A DNA stretch of 9,827 nt from Anaerolineaceae bacterium (GTDB lineage: Bacteria; Chloroflexota; Anaerolineae; Anaerolineales; Anaerolineaceae): positions 16,192-26,018 of the forward strand of contig JAQTMA010000035.1 in NCBI GenBank assembly GCA_028714615.1, in the 5' to 3' direction. Under the pieces are notes generated by a model. That model made no database searches, was not told the origin of the DNA, and saw only the letters and a program-made list of their open reading frames with translations. Shown here in pieces: positions 1 through 5,629 of this stretch (positions within the stretch are counted from its first letter, which is position 1; every line of letters starts with the position of its first letter). A program made the translations under genes and the position numbers.

Positions 1-1
1 C

Positions 2-22
2 AGACGCTGCAGCGCAGCGTCT
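2..22. repeat. Short palindrome at the window edge (interspersed-repeat type)
   Basis: Arms AGACGCTGC (2-10) and GCAGCGTCT (14-22) are exact reverse complements around a 3-base centre, and CTAC follows the right arm. The layout resembles the short GTAGAGACG-type palindromes scattered between genes in many Chloroflexota and cyanobacterial genomes (recalled, not searched). The window starts inside or right at the edge of the element, so its full length cannot be seen. There is no T-run after it, so it is not an obvious intrinsic terminator. Confidence 0.55.
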
Positions 23-70
23 CTACGAATCAGGGAGTAGGGACGGAATGCGACCCACGATATCTTCTTT

Positions 71-99
71 TTGAAATCAAAATCAGGGTATAGTATCTA
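71..99 (+). promoter_or_regulatory. Possible sigma-70-type promoter for the LLM oxidoreductase
   Basis: TTGAAA (71-76) lies 17 bases before TATCTA (94-99), and a second -10-like TATAGT overlaps at 89-94. The stretch is more A+T-rich than its surroundings. It would give a leader of roughly 90 bases before the ATG at 197. The -10 match is only moderate, so this is a candidate rather than a confident call. Confidence 0.35.
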
Positions 100-196
100 T
101 GGACAATCGGGTGCGCATTTTGAACCCGAAATTCCCAGTAGTCTGTTTGGGTGGAATCCTTTGATATTGTAAATCGTTGAGCGAGCAGGAGCGTGT

Positions 197-1078
197 ATGA
201 AAATAGGTTTGCAAGTTCCCAGTTTTACCTGGCCAGGGGGCGAAGCGGCGATCGGACCGAAACTGGTAGAGATTGCGAAGGCGGCTGACTCAGCCGGATT
301 CGCCAGCCTATGGGTCATGGATCATTTCTTTCAGATTCCGGGGGTGGGGAAAGTTGAAGAGCCCATGTTGGAATCGTATAGCACGTTGAGCTTCGTCGCC
401 GGACAAACCCAACGCGTCCGCCTGGGGGCGCTGGTGACCGGTGTGATTTACCGGCAGCCGGCCATCCTGGTAAAAACCGTGTCAACTTTGGACGTCCTCT
501 CCGGTGGAAGAGCCTACTTTGGCATCGGCGCAGCCTGGAACGAGGTCGAGTCGCGCGCCCTGGGTGTTCCTTTCCCTTCTATTAAAGAGAGGTTTGAGCG
601 TCTGGAAGAAACGTTGAAGATTGCTCTGCAAATGTGGTCTGGCGAGGCAGCACCGCTGTCGGGGAAGCATTACCAATTGGAACAAACGCTCAACAGTCCG
701 CAGCCGCTAAGCAAGCCCCATCCTCCCATTTTGATCGGCGGTTCGGGTGAAAAGAAAACCTTGAAATTAGTCGCACAATATGGCGACGGCTGCAACCTGT
801 TCGTTAGGGCTGGCCAAGAGATATTGCAACATAAGTTGGACGTACTCAAGCACTACTGTGACGAAGTTGGGCGGCCTTATAGCGAGATTGAAAAAACGGC
901 TCTCGACACCATTCGCCTGGCGCCCGGTGAGATGACCAGCGTACAACTGATCGAACGTTGCCGGATGCTGAGCGCCCTGGGCTTTCAGCATATCATTTTC
1001 AATATGCCGAATGTGTCTGAGATCCGGCCGCTTGAGACCATTGGTCGTGAAGTCATCCCCGAAGTAGCGGGATTTTAA
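197..1078 (+). CDS. LLM-class (luciferase-like) F420-type oxidoreductase, TIGR03560-like
   Basis: A 293-residue TIM-barrel flavin/F420-dependent oxidoreductase of the bacterial luciferase-like superfamily, cytosolic; the substrate is unknown. Visible family features are the N-terminal strand MKIGLQVPSF, the SLWVMDHF segment (38-44, first active-site loop), LGALVTGVIYRQPAILVKTV (77-96), then STLDVLSGGRAYFGIGAAWN (96-115), the ERFERLEE helix (131-138) and PPILIGGSGEKKTL (176-189) near the cofactor phosphate site. This wording matches the probable F420-dependent subgroup (TIGR03560, Rv1855c-like), recalled rather than searched. Length is complete for the family. The start is supported by AGGAG at 187-191, five bases before the ATG. 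It stands alone, with non-coding DNA on both sides. The base composition looks less G+C-rich than the gat genes (by eye). Use of F420 rather than FMN is inferred from the subgroup. Confidence 0.9.
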   Translation: MKIGLQVPSFTWPGGEAAIGPKLVEIAKAADSAGFASLWVMDHFFQIPGVGKVEEPMLESYSTLSFVAGQTQRVRLGALVTGVIYRQPAILVKTVSTLDVLSGGRAYFGIGAAWNEVESRALGVPFPSIKERFERLEETLKIALQMWSGEAAPLSGKHYQLEQTLNSPQPLSKPHPPILIGGSGEKKTLKLVAQYGDGCNLFVRAGQEILQHKLDVLKHYCDEVGRPYSEIEKTALDTIRLAPGEMTSVQLIERCRMLSALGFQHIIFNMPNVSEIRPLETIGREVIPEVAGF

Positions 1079-1122
1079 GAGGAACGATTCTCCGTAGTCC
1101 TCGAGGCGTGGATTTTTCGTAC

Positions 1123-1144
1123 TGGCCGACCCGTGTGTCGGCCA
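1123..1144 (+). terminator. 8-bp hairpin after the oxidoreductase gene, no T-run
   Basis: TGGCCGAC (1123-1130) and GTCGGCCA (1137-1144) pair perfectly around a 6-base loop, 44 bases after the oxidoreductase stop codon. A T-run stands before the hairpin (1113-1117), not after it, so it is not a textbook intrinsic terminator on either strand. It may protect the 3' end of the mRNA or act as a U-tract-less terminator; this is inference from position. Confidence 0.35.
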
Positions 1145-1171
1145 TTGGGGGGATCAGGAGAGACGTTCTCG

Positions 1172-1225
1172 CGCGGAGCCGCGGAGCCGCAGAGTGCTTA
1201 TTATCTCTATTCTCTGCGTCCCTGC
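1172..1225. repeat. Tandem 8-base units within an imperfect inverted repeat
   Basis: CGCGGAGC occurs at 1172-1179 and again at 1180-1187, followed by the variant CGCAGAGT at 1188-1195. CGCAGAG (1188-1194) pairs exactly with CTCTGCG (1212-1218). The pairing continues outward with mismatches to about 1181/1225. CGCGGAG/CTCTGCG-type intergenic repeats are common in several bacterial phyla (recalled). It looks like a decayed copy of an interspersed repeat, with no transposase nearby. Confidence 0.45.
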
Positions 1226-1343
1226 ACCTCTGCTCGAGAACAAATGATGAATCCCCGCTTTTGGGGAGGTTGACCCAGAGTCGCTCTGAACGAAAACCCG
1301 TTCTACCCGCAGCACCCCATGGAAGGTGACCCGGAATCTACGA

Positions 1344-1387
1344 CCGTCCCCGGCGCGGGGTCTGGTAAAAGCCCGCGCCGGGGACGG
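1344..1387. other. Perfect 16-bp hairpin with 12-base loop
   Basis: The arm at 1344-1359 (CCGTCCCCGGCGCGGG) is the exact reverse complement of 1372-1387, with loop 1360-1371. This is by far the strongest secondary structure in the window. It lies 54 bases beyond the 3' end of tRNA-Pro on the minus strand. No T-run follows on either strand, so a canonical intrinsic terminator is not supported. It could still end or process the tRNA transcript, or be a palindromic intergenic repeat. Confidence 0.6.
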
Positions 1388-1441
1388 CGTTGTGAGCAGA
1401 AAGAACAACCTGCCAAGAAACAATTCGTGGTTTTGCTTGAG

Positions 1442-1514
1442 TCGGGGTGGGCGGACTCGAACCGCCGACCCCCGCGTCCCAAACGCGGTGCGCTGCCAAC
1501 TGCGCTACACCCCG
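1442..1514 (-). tRNA. tRNA-Pro (anticodon UGG)
   Basis: Read on the minus strand, the 73 bases fold as a complete cloverleaf. The acceptor stem is CGGGGTG/CACCCCG with discriminator A (1442). The D arm is GCGC-AGTTGGCA-GCGC, the anticodon arm is CCGCG-TTTGGGA-CGCGG, the variable loop is five bases, and the T arm is GGCGG-TTCGAGT-CCGCC. All stems are perfectly paired. The loop places TGG at 1479-1481 as the anticodon, which reads proline CCN codons. CCA is not encoded: the bases after the discriminator are CTC, so CCA must be added by the nucleotidyltransferase. A TTGACG/TATACT promoter lies just upstream. It is the only minus-strand gene found. Confidence 0.97.
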
Positions 1515-1523
1515 GCGAGTGAG

Positions 1524-1553
1524 AGTATAATGCGAAGTATATCCAACCGTCAA
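1524..1553 (-). promoter_or_regulatory. Promoter of tRNA-Pro
   Basis: On the minus strand, TTGACG (1553-1548) is followed after 18 bases by TATACT (1529-1524), a good sigma-70-type pair. The transcript would start near 1517, only a few bases before the mature tRNA 5' end at 1514, as is usual for short-leader tRNA genes. The -10 overlaps the oppositely directed TATAAT of the esterase gene, and the -35 overlaps that gene's ribosome-binding site. Confidence 0.65.
1526..1531 (+). promoter_or_regulatory. Perfect -10 box (TATAAT) for the esterase gene
   Basis: TATAAT on the + strand sits 36 bases before the proposed CTG start at 1567. Transcription would begin near 1538 and leave a leader of about 30 bases that includes AAGGAG. 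No good -35 is visible; the matching place falls inside the tRNA gene (about 1503-1508, CGCTAC). The -10 is interlocked with the tRNA-Pro promoter on the other strand. Confidence 0.5.
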
Positions 1554-1557
1554 GGAG
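1552..1557 (+). promoter_or_regulatory. Ribosome-binding site that decides the esterase start
   Basis: AAGGAG at 1552-1557 is nine bases before an in-frame CTG at 1567, but 39 bases before the first in-frame ATG (1597). No comparable site precedes that ATG. This spacing favours initiation at CTG. The same bases form part of the -35 box of the tRNA promoter on the other strand. Confidence 0.55.
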
Positions 1558-1566
1558 AGTTATCTA

Positions 1567-2502
1567 CTGTCGCGCCGTTCCCACATCGCATTCTTCATGA
1601 TCCTGGCAGCCGGTATCATCGGATTGTCAGGCTGTCACACGCAAAGCCCATCCGTTTCGGCTGCATCCGGACTGGAGCGATCTCCTGCCGCGCCCGTCAC
1701 CCCGGCTCCAACCTCTGCGATACCTACCCTCCTCCCCACGGCGACCCAGACCAGAGCGCCGTCGCCCACGCCGCGCCCCTCGCCCACGCCCCGCATCTGC
1801 AACGAGACCCATGGACGCACGCAACAGGCCAGCTTCCCCAGCCAGAACCTGGGCGAACCCTTCCGGTACAACCTATACCTGCCCCCCTGCTACGATCCCA
1901 AAGCGACGCCCGGCTATGCGGTGTTGTACATGCTCCACGGCCTGGGAAACGATGAAGGTCAGTGGATGCGCATTGGCATCGATGCGGCCGCGGACCGGTT
2001 GATCTCGACCGGCGAAACGCCGCCTTTCTTGATCGTGCTGCCATTCGACGAGAGCCTGGCTCAACCGCAACAAGACCCGTTTGATGAAGCGCTCATCGAT
2101 GAGCTGGTGCCGGCCGTGGATGCGCAGTACGCCACGAGAGCCAGTGCTTCGTACCGGGCGGTAGGCGGTTTATCGCGCGGGGCGGCCTGGGCGTTGCACC
2201 TGGGGCTCACCCACCCGGAGATTTTCGGCGCCATTGGGGCCCACAGCCTGCCAATTTTCTGGGAAGATGCCGGGCAGGTCCCCAAAATGCTGGCGGACAT
2301 TCCACTGGGGGAAATGCCGCGCATCTACCTGGATATCGGTCGCGGGGATGGAGAACGGGATACGGTAGAGAAATTTGAAGCCATGCTGACATCGAAGGAT
2401 GTTTTACACGAGTGGCACCTGAACAACGGGTATCACGAGGAGGCGTACTGGTCTGCACATCTCGAACAATACCTGAAGTGGTATGCAGAAGGGTGGAAAT
2501 AA
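1567..2502 (+). CDS. Lipoprotein esterase, alpha/beta-hydrolase of the esterase D-like family
   Basis: A secreted, lipid-anchored alpha/beta-hydrolase of the putative esterase (PF00756) type; its substrate cannot be read from sequence. The conventional ATG is at 1597 (301 residues). I place the start at the CTG at 1567 (311 residues) because AAGGAG is nine bases upstream and the added residues (SRRSHIAFF after the initiator) supply the basic n-region of a signal peptide. In ATG numbering, the lipobox LSGC ends at Cys13. A Pro/Thr/Ser-rich linker (about 28-66) follows, as in a surface-tethered enzyme. The hydrolase domain has LHGLG (113-117, oxyanion loop), nucleophile Ser193 in GLSRG, a likely acid in the DIGRGDGERD segment (246-255), and His280 in GYHEEAYW. 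Length fits a single domain. It is transcribed divergently from tRNA-Pro and separated from gatC by 72 bases. The family call is firm; the start codon is less so. Confidence 0.85.
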   Translation: MSRRSHIAFFMILAAGIIGLSGCHTQSPSVSAASGLERSPAAPVTPAPTSAIPTLLPTATQTRAPSPTPRPSPTPRICNETHGRTQQASFPSQNLGEPFRYNLYLPPCYDPKATPGYAVLYMLHGLGNDEGQWMRIGIDAAADRLISTGETPPFLIVLPFDESLAQPQQDPFDEALIDELVPAVDAQYATRASASYRAVGGLSRGAAWALHLGLTHPEIFGAIGAHSLPIFWEDAGQVPKMLADIPLGEMPRIYLDIGRGDGERDTVEKFEAMLTSKDVLHEWHLNNGYHEEAYWSAHLEQYLKWYAEGWK

Positions 2503-2562
2503 TGAGGCGCCACACCATCCAATCCCGGCCTGACCTGCTTTCCCCGGGTTTGGGAATCTGAT

Positions 2563-2568
2563 TATAAT
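2563..2568 (+). promoter_or_regulatory. -10 box of gatC promoter, likely giving a leaderless mRNA
   Basis: A perfect TATAAT ends six bases before the gatC ATG at 2575, so the expected transcription start is at or next to the A of the start codon. The box sits in the palindrome GATTATAATC (2560-2569). The -35 is weak (TTCCCC at 2540-2545 with 17-base spacing). No Shine-Dalgarno sequence precedes the ATG, which fits leaderless translation. Confidence 0.6.
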
Positions 2569-2574
2569 CAGCCT

Positions 2575-2859
2575 ATGACATTGACTTTCACCGAAGTGGA
2601 ACATATCGCGGAACTTGCCCGCCTGGCGCTGACCGAAGAAGAGAAAATCCGATATACCCAACAGCTTTCCGCCATCCTGGATTACGCCGCTCGTTTGCAA
2701 AGCCTGGATACGACCGGCATTTCTGCCTCGACAGGCATACCGGCTCGTTCGGCGCTGCGGGCGGACCGCTCGCGCCCGGGCTTGACCACCGAAGAGCTGC
2801 TGGAGAATGCCCCGGAAACGCGAGCGAACCAGTTCAAAGTTCCTCCCATCCTGGATTAA
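2575..2859 (+). CDS. gatC: Asp-tRNA(Asn)/Glu-tRNA(Gln) amidotransferase subunit C
   Basis: The small subunit of the GatCAB amidotransferase, 94 residues, the usual length. GatC wraps around GatA and GatB and stabilises their contact; it has no catalytic site. The sequence shows the N-terminal helix pattern of the family, [16 protein letters not shown] (8-23), then the amphipathic helix with [17 protein letters not shown] (29-45) and the characteristic tail [14 protein letters not shown] (81-94). The start is the only sensible ATG. It has no Shine-Dalgarno sequence but a TATAAT six bases upstream, so a leaderless message is likely. gatA begins seven bases after the stop, so the two are surely co-transcribed. 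This is the first gene of a six-gene run ending in gatB. Confidence 0.95.
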   Translation: MTLTFTEVEHIAELARLALTEEEKIRYTQQLSAILDYAARLQSLDTTGISASTGIPARSALRADRSRPGLTTEELLENAPETRANQFKVPPILD

Positions 2860-2866
2860 CGCAACG

Positions 2867-4345
2867 ATGGACAACGGCCTTATCCACCTGCCCGCCACCC
2901 AGGCTCTTCAGATGCTGCGCAGCGGAGAAGTCTCCAGCCGAGAGCTCACCCAGGCTTGCCTGGAGCGCATCGATTCCCTGGAGCCACGCTTGCATGCCTT
3001 CATCACCCTGAGCCCGGAGCGGGCTTTGGAGCAGGCGGAGGCGGCTGACCAGCGCCTGGCCCGAGTGCGCCGCGACCCATCCCCTTCCTTCCCCGCCCTG
3101 CTAGGCCTGCCCATTGCCGTGAAAGACGTGCTGTGCACCCGCAGCATACGCACGACGGCAGGTTCGGCCATTCTGGGGAATTTCAAACCGGCTTACGACG
3201 CCACAGCCGTAGCGCGCCTGTTGGAAGCCGGGGTGGTGATCGTCGGAAAAACCAACACCGATGAATACGCGATGGGCTCGTCCACCGAGAACTCGGCTTT
3301 CGGTCCCACCCATAACCCCTGGGATGTAACCCACGTCCCAGGCGGTTCGAGCGGCGGCAGCGCGGCTGCCGTGGCAGCTCGCCTGGTCCCCGCGGCCCTG
3401 GGGACGGATACCGGGGGGTCGGTGCGCCAGCCGGCTTCTTTCTGCGGGGTAACCGGCATCAAACCAACCTATGGACGCGTCTCGCGCTATGGACTGATCG
3501 CTTACGGGTCTTCTCTGGATACGGTCGGGGCGTTGGCGCCCTCCGCCGCCGACGTGGGAGCCCTTTTCACTGTGATGGCGGGTTGCGACCCCCTGGATGC
3601 CACCAGCCTGGAGGCGCCGCTCCCCGAGTTGGGCCTGGGCAGCCAGACAGACTTGAGCGGCCTACGCATTGGTGTGCCGGGAGAGTATTTTATCGAAGGC
3701 ATCCAGCCGGAGGTCGAAGCCCGAGTGCGGGATGCTATCGGCGAACTACGCGGGTTGGGCGCCCAGGTCCAGGAAGTCAGTCTGCCGCACACCGAATATG
3801 CGTTGCCGGTTTATTACTTGATCGCGCCGGCGGAGGCGTCCGCCAATCTGGCGCGATTCGATGGGGTGCGCTACGGTCGCCGCATCCCCGCCGGGGAACT
3901 GATCGATATGTACCGCGAGACGCGTGAGACCGGCTTCGGAGCGGAAGTCAAGCGGCGCATCATGCTAGGGACGTATGCGCTTTCCGCCGGCTATTACGAC
4001 GCCTATTACGGCCAGGCACAGAAAGTGCGCACGTTGATCCAGCGCGACTTTCAAGTAGCGTTCGAACAGGTGGATGTTATCGCGGCCCCGGTGGCGCCCA
4101 CCAGCGCTTTTCGCCTGGGCGAGCACACCGACGACCCACTGGCGATGTACCTGGAAGATATTTTCACACTGCCTGCCAACCTGGCCGGCATACCAGGGAT
4201 GGCTTTCCCGGCCGGATTTGATGCGCACGGTTTGCCCATCGGCATACAATTGATGGGGCCTGCAATGGGTGAACCGGTGTTATTCCGTATGGCGCAGGCT
4301 TACCAGCAGGTGACCGATTGGCACTTGCGCAGACCCGATTTGTAG
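2867..4345 (+). CDS. gatA: Asp-tRNA(Asn)/Glu-tRNA(Gln) amidotransferase subunit A (glutaminase)
   Basis: The amidase subunit of GatCAB, 492 residues. It hydrolyses glutamine and passes ammonia through a tunnel to GatB. The amidase-signature catalytic triad is complete: Lys86 in PIAVKDV, the cis-Ser161 in PGGSSGGSA, and nucleophile Ser185 in [10 protein letters not shown]. The 75- and 24-residue spacings equal those of S. aureus GatA (K79/S154/S178). The C-terminal [10 protein letters not shown] is also typical. The frame stays open upstream to an ATG at 2807 inside gatC, but those 20 residues are unlike GatA, so the ATG at 2867 is chosen. The ribosome-binding site is weak (GGAT only). With gatC ending seven bases upstream, translational coupling or reinitiation is likely. 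The enzyme is needed where GlnRS and/or AsnRS is absent; which one cannot be told here. Confidence 0.97.
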   Translation: MDNGLIHLPATQALQMLRSGEVSSRELTQACLERIDSLEPRLHAFITLSPERALEQAEAADQRLARVRRDPSPSFPALLGLPIAVKDVLCTRSIRTTAGSAILGNFKPAYDATAVARLLEAGVVIVGKTNTDEYAMGSSTENSAFGPTHNPWDVTHVPGGSSGGSAAAVAARLVPAALGTDTGGSVRQPASFCGVTGIKPTYGRVSRYGLIAYGSSLDTVGALAPSAADVGALFTVMAGCDPLDATSLEAPLPELGLGSQTDLSGLRIGVPGEYFIEGIQPEVEARVRDAIGELRGLGAQVQEVSLPHTEYALPVYYLIAPAEASANLARFDGVRYGRRIPAGELIDMYRETRETGFGAEVKRRIMLGTYALSAGYYDAYYGQAQKVRTLIQRDFQVAFEQVDVIAAPVAPTSAFRLGEHTDDPLAMYLEDIFTLPANLAGIPGMAFPAGFDAHGLPIGIQLMGPAMGEPVLFRMAQAYQQVTDWHLRRPDL

Positions 4346-4358
4346 TAGAGGAGGGTGC

Positions 4359-5369
4359 GTGACTGAAACGTTAAAAGTGGTCATTCCCATGGCAGGTCTG
4401 GGCACACGCTTGCGCCCGCACACCTGGAGCAAACCCAAGCCGCTCGTCAGCCTGGCGGGGCGCTCGGTGCTGGATTACATCCTGGACTTGTTCAAGACGC
4501 TCCCCGACCCGGAGAACGTCGAGTTCATCTTCATCATCGGCTACCTGGGCGAGCAGGTGAAGGATTACATGACGCAAAACTATCCTCACCTGCGCACCCA
4601 TTTCGTACTGCAGGAGGAGATGCTAGGCCAATCCCACGCCATCTACCTGGCGCGCAACCTGCTGGGCGGCCCGATGATCATGGCTTACGCCGACACCATC
4701 ATCCAGACCGATTTCGGTTTTCTGGCCAACGAACGCTGCGACGCCGTCGCCTGGGTGCAAGCCGTCAAAGACCCGCGCCGTTTCGGCGTGGCGCACGTGG
4801 ACTCGACCGACCGGGTGGACCACCTGGTGGAAAAGCCACAAGACATGAGCAACAACCTGGCGGTGGTGGGGTTCTACTACTTCCGCGATTCCCTGGCGCT
4901 CATCCGCGCCATCGAGGAGCAAATGCAGCGCCGGGTGATGCTCCAAGGCGAGTATTTCCTGGCAGACGCAATCAATATCCTGCTCACGAACGGGATGAGT
5001 ATGCGCACCGAGCACGTAGAAGTGTGGCTAGACGCTGGCACTCCAGAAACCCTGTTGGAAACGAACCGCTACCTGCTGGAACATGGCTACGATAACAGCG
5101 GCGAGGCAGCTTTGCGCTCGGGTGTGGTGGTGGTGCCGCCGGTGTTTTTACACCCTTCTGCCCGGGTGGAGAACTCGGTCATCGGACCGAACGTATCACT
5201 GGGCGAAGAATGCGAGGTCCAGTACAGTATTTTGCGCAACTCGATCATCGAGGGCGGGGCGCAGGTGACGGACTCGCTCCTGGAAGGCTCGCTCCTCGGG
5301 CGCGACGTGGTGGTGAACGGGCAGCCGACCCACCTGAACCTGGGCGACCAATCATGGGCGATGAAGTAA
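4359..5369 (+). CDS. Sugar-phosphate nucleotidyltransferase with left-handed beta-helix tail
   Basis: A 336-residue NDP-sugar pyrophosphorylase (RmlA/GlmU-like N-terminal domain). It should join a nucleoside triphosphate to a sugar-1-phosphate to give an NDP-sugar for glycan or envelope synthesis; sugar and nucleotide are not determined. The signature loop GLGTRLRPHTWSKPKPLV (13-30) is complete. The first metal-binding Asp is probably D112 in AYADT, where most relatives have Gly-Asp. EKP (158-160) and WLDAGTPE (223-230, second metal Asp D225) follow. After about residue 262 come hexapeptide-like repeats (IGPNVSLGEECEV, ILRNSIIEGGAQV, LLEGSLLGRDVVV) of a short left-handed beta-helix. There is no GlmU-size acetyltransferase domain. 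The start is GTG, with GGAGG (4350-4354) four bases upstream, 13 bases after the gatA stop. It overlaps the next gene by 16 bases. Confidence 0.9.
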   Translation: MTETLKVVIPMAGLGTRLRPHTWSKPKPLVSLAGRSVLDYILDLFKTLPDPENVEFIFIIGYLGEQVKDYMTQNYPHLRTHFVLQEEMLGQSHAIYLARNLLGGPMIMAYADTIIQTDFGFLANERCDAVAWVQAVKDPRRFGVAHVDSTDRVDHLVEKPQDMSNNLAVVGFYYFRDSLALIRAIEEQMQRRVMLQGEYFLADAINILLTNGMSMRTEHVEVWLDAGTPETLLETNRYLLEHGYDNSGEAALRSGVVVVPPVFLHPSARVENSVIGPNVSLGEECEVQYSILRNSIIEGGAQVTDSLLEGSLLGRDVVVNGQPTHLNLGDQSWAMK

Positions 5370-5578
5370 CAAATCTGGTAGAATGTCATTCAGGGTACGA
5401 ATATGCGGAACGACCCATCGCCGTGCGCTGGGAAGGGCAGCGTCTGACGGTCGAACAGATAGAAGCGGAATGGCGCATCCCGGGCGGGCGCTGCTTTCGA
5501 GTGCGTACCAGCCAGGGTCAGCGCTTCGAGCTCTTCTACGGCGAGCTATACGATGAGTGGAGAATCAACCCCGTCTGA
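5354..5578 (+). CDS. Small conserved-looking protein, DUF6504-like, function unknown
   Basis: A 74-residue protein that begins inside the last 16 bases of the nucleotidyltransferase gene. The pattern RPIAVRWEGQRLTVEQIEAEWR (20-41), then CFRVRTSQGQRFELFYGELYDEWRI (47-71), alternates hydrophobic and polar residues as in a small beta-barrel. It resembles the short DUF6504-type proteins (RPxxFxWxGRRYxVxEVLxxWR ... FRVRTxDGxxFELxxD), recalled, not searched. No signal peptide or membrane segment is seen. The frame is open to an ATG at 5210, but that extension is Arg/Gly/Pro-rich and is the out-of-frame shadow of the preceding gene. The start at 5354 has no strong ribosome-binding site; coupling to the overlapping upstream gene is likely. 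The role is unknown. Confidence 0.7.
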   Translation: MGDEVTNLVECHSGYEYAERPIAVRWEGQRLTVEQIEAEWRIPGGRCFRVRTSQGQRFELFYGELYDEWRINPV

Positions 5579-5629
5579 AGGAACCCAACCGGTAAGTCAA
5601 CCCAACCAAGCCATCGAAAAGGAGCTTTC

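Larger units (their letters stand above)
1079..1441. other. Gene-free stretch rich in hairpins and short repeats
   Basis: I see no credible protein gene here; the short open frames lack family resemblance and ribosome-binding sites. The stretch holds, in order: an 8-bp hairpin (1123-1144), three tandem 8-base CGCGGAGC-like units inside an imperfect inverted repeat (1172-1225), three small 5-bp hairpins (TCCCC/GGGGA 1252-1267; CAGAG/CTCTG 1276-1288; GAACG/CGTTC 1288-1303; the last two share base 1288) and a perfect 16-bp hairpin (1344-1387). It separates the oxidoreductase from the tRNA gene, so both transcripts end in it. Confidence 0.6.

Noticed and set aside
1344..1387. Canonical intrinsic terminator for tRNA-Pro
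   Set aside because: The stem is perfect but no T-run follows on the minus strand, so it is listed as a hairpin of unknown role instead.
1079..1596. Integrated element or attachment site at the tRNA gene
   Set aside because: No integrase, transposase or duplicated tRNA 3' end is present in the window.
1326..1955. A 209-codon + strand frame across the tRNA and the esterase start
   Set aside because: It runs through a perfect tRNA and overlaps the esterase in another frame. Its composition is Arg/Pro-rich without motifs.
2807..2866. Upstream start for gatA inside gatC
   Set aside because: The extra 20 residues are the out-of-frame reading of gatC and do not match the GatA N-terminus. The ATG at 2867 gives the normal family length.
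2404..2898. A 164-codon minus-strand frame over the esterase end and gatC
   Set aside because: It is antisense to two recognisable genes, with no start signal or family resemblance.
5210..5353. Longer N-terminus for the 74-residue protein
   Set aside because: The extension is the frame-shifted reading of the nucleotidyltransferase tail, rich in Arg, Gly and Pro. Conserved-looking sequence begins after the ATG at 5354.
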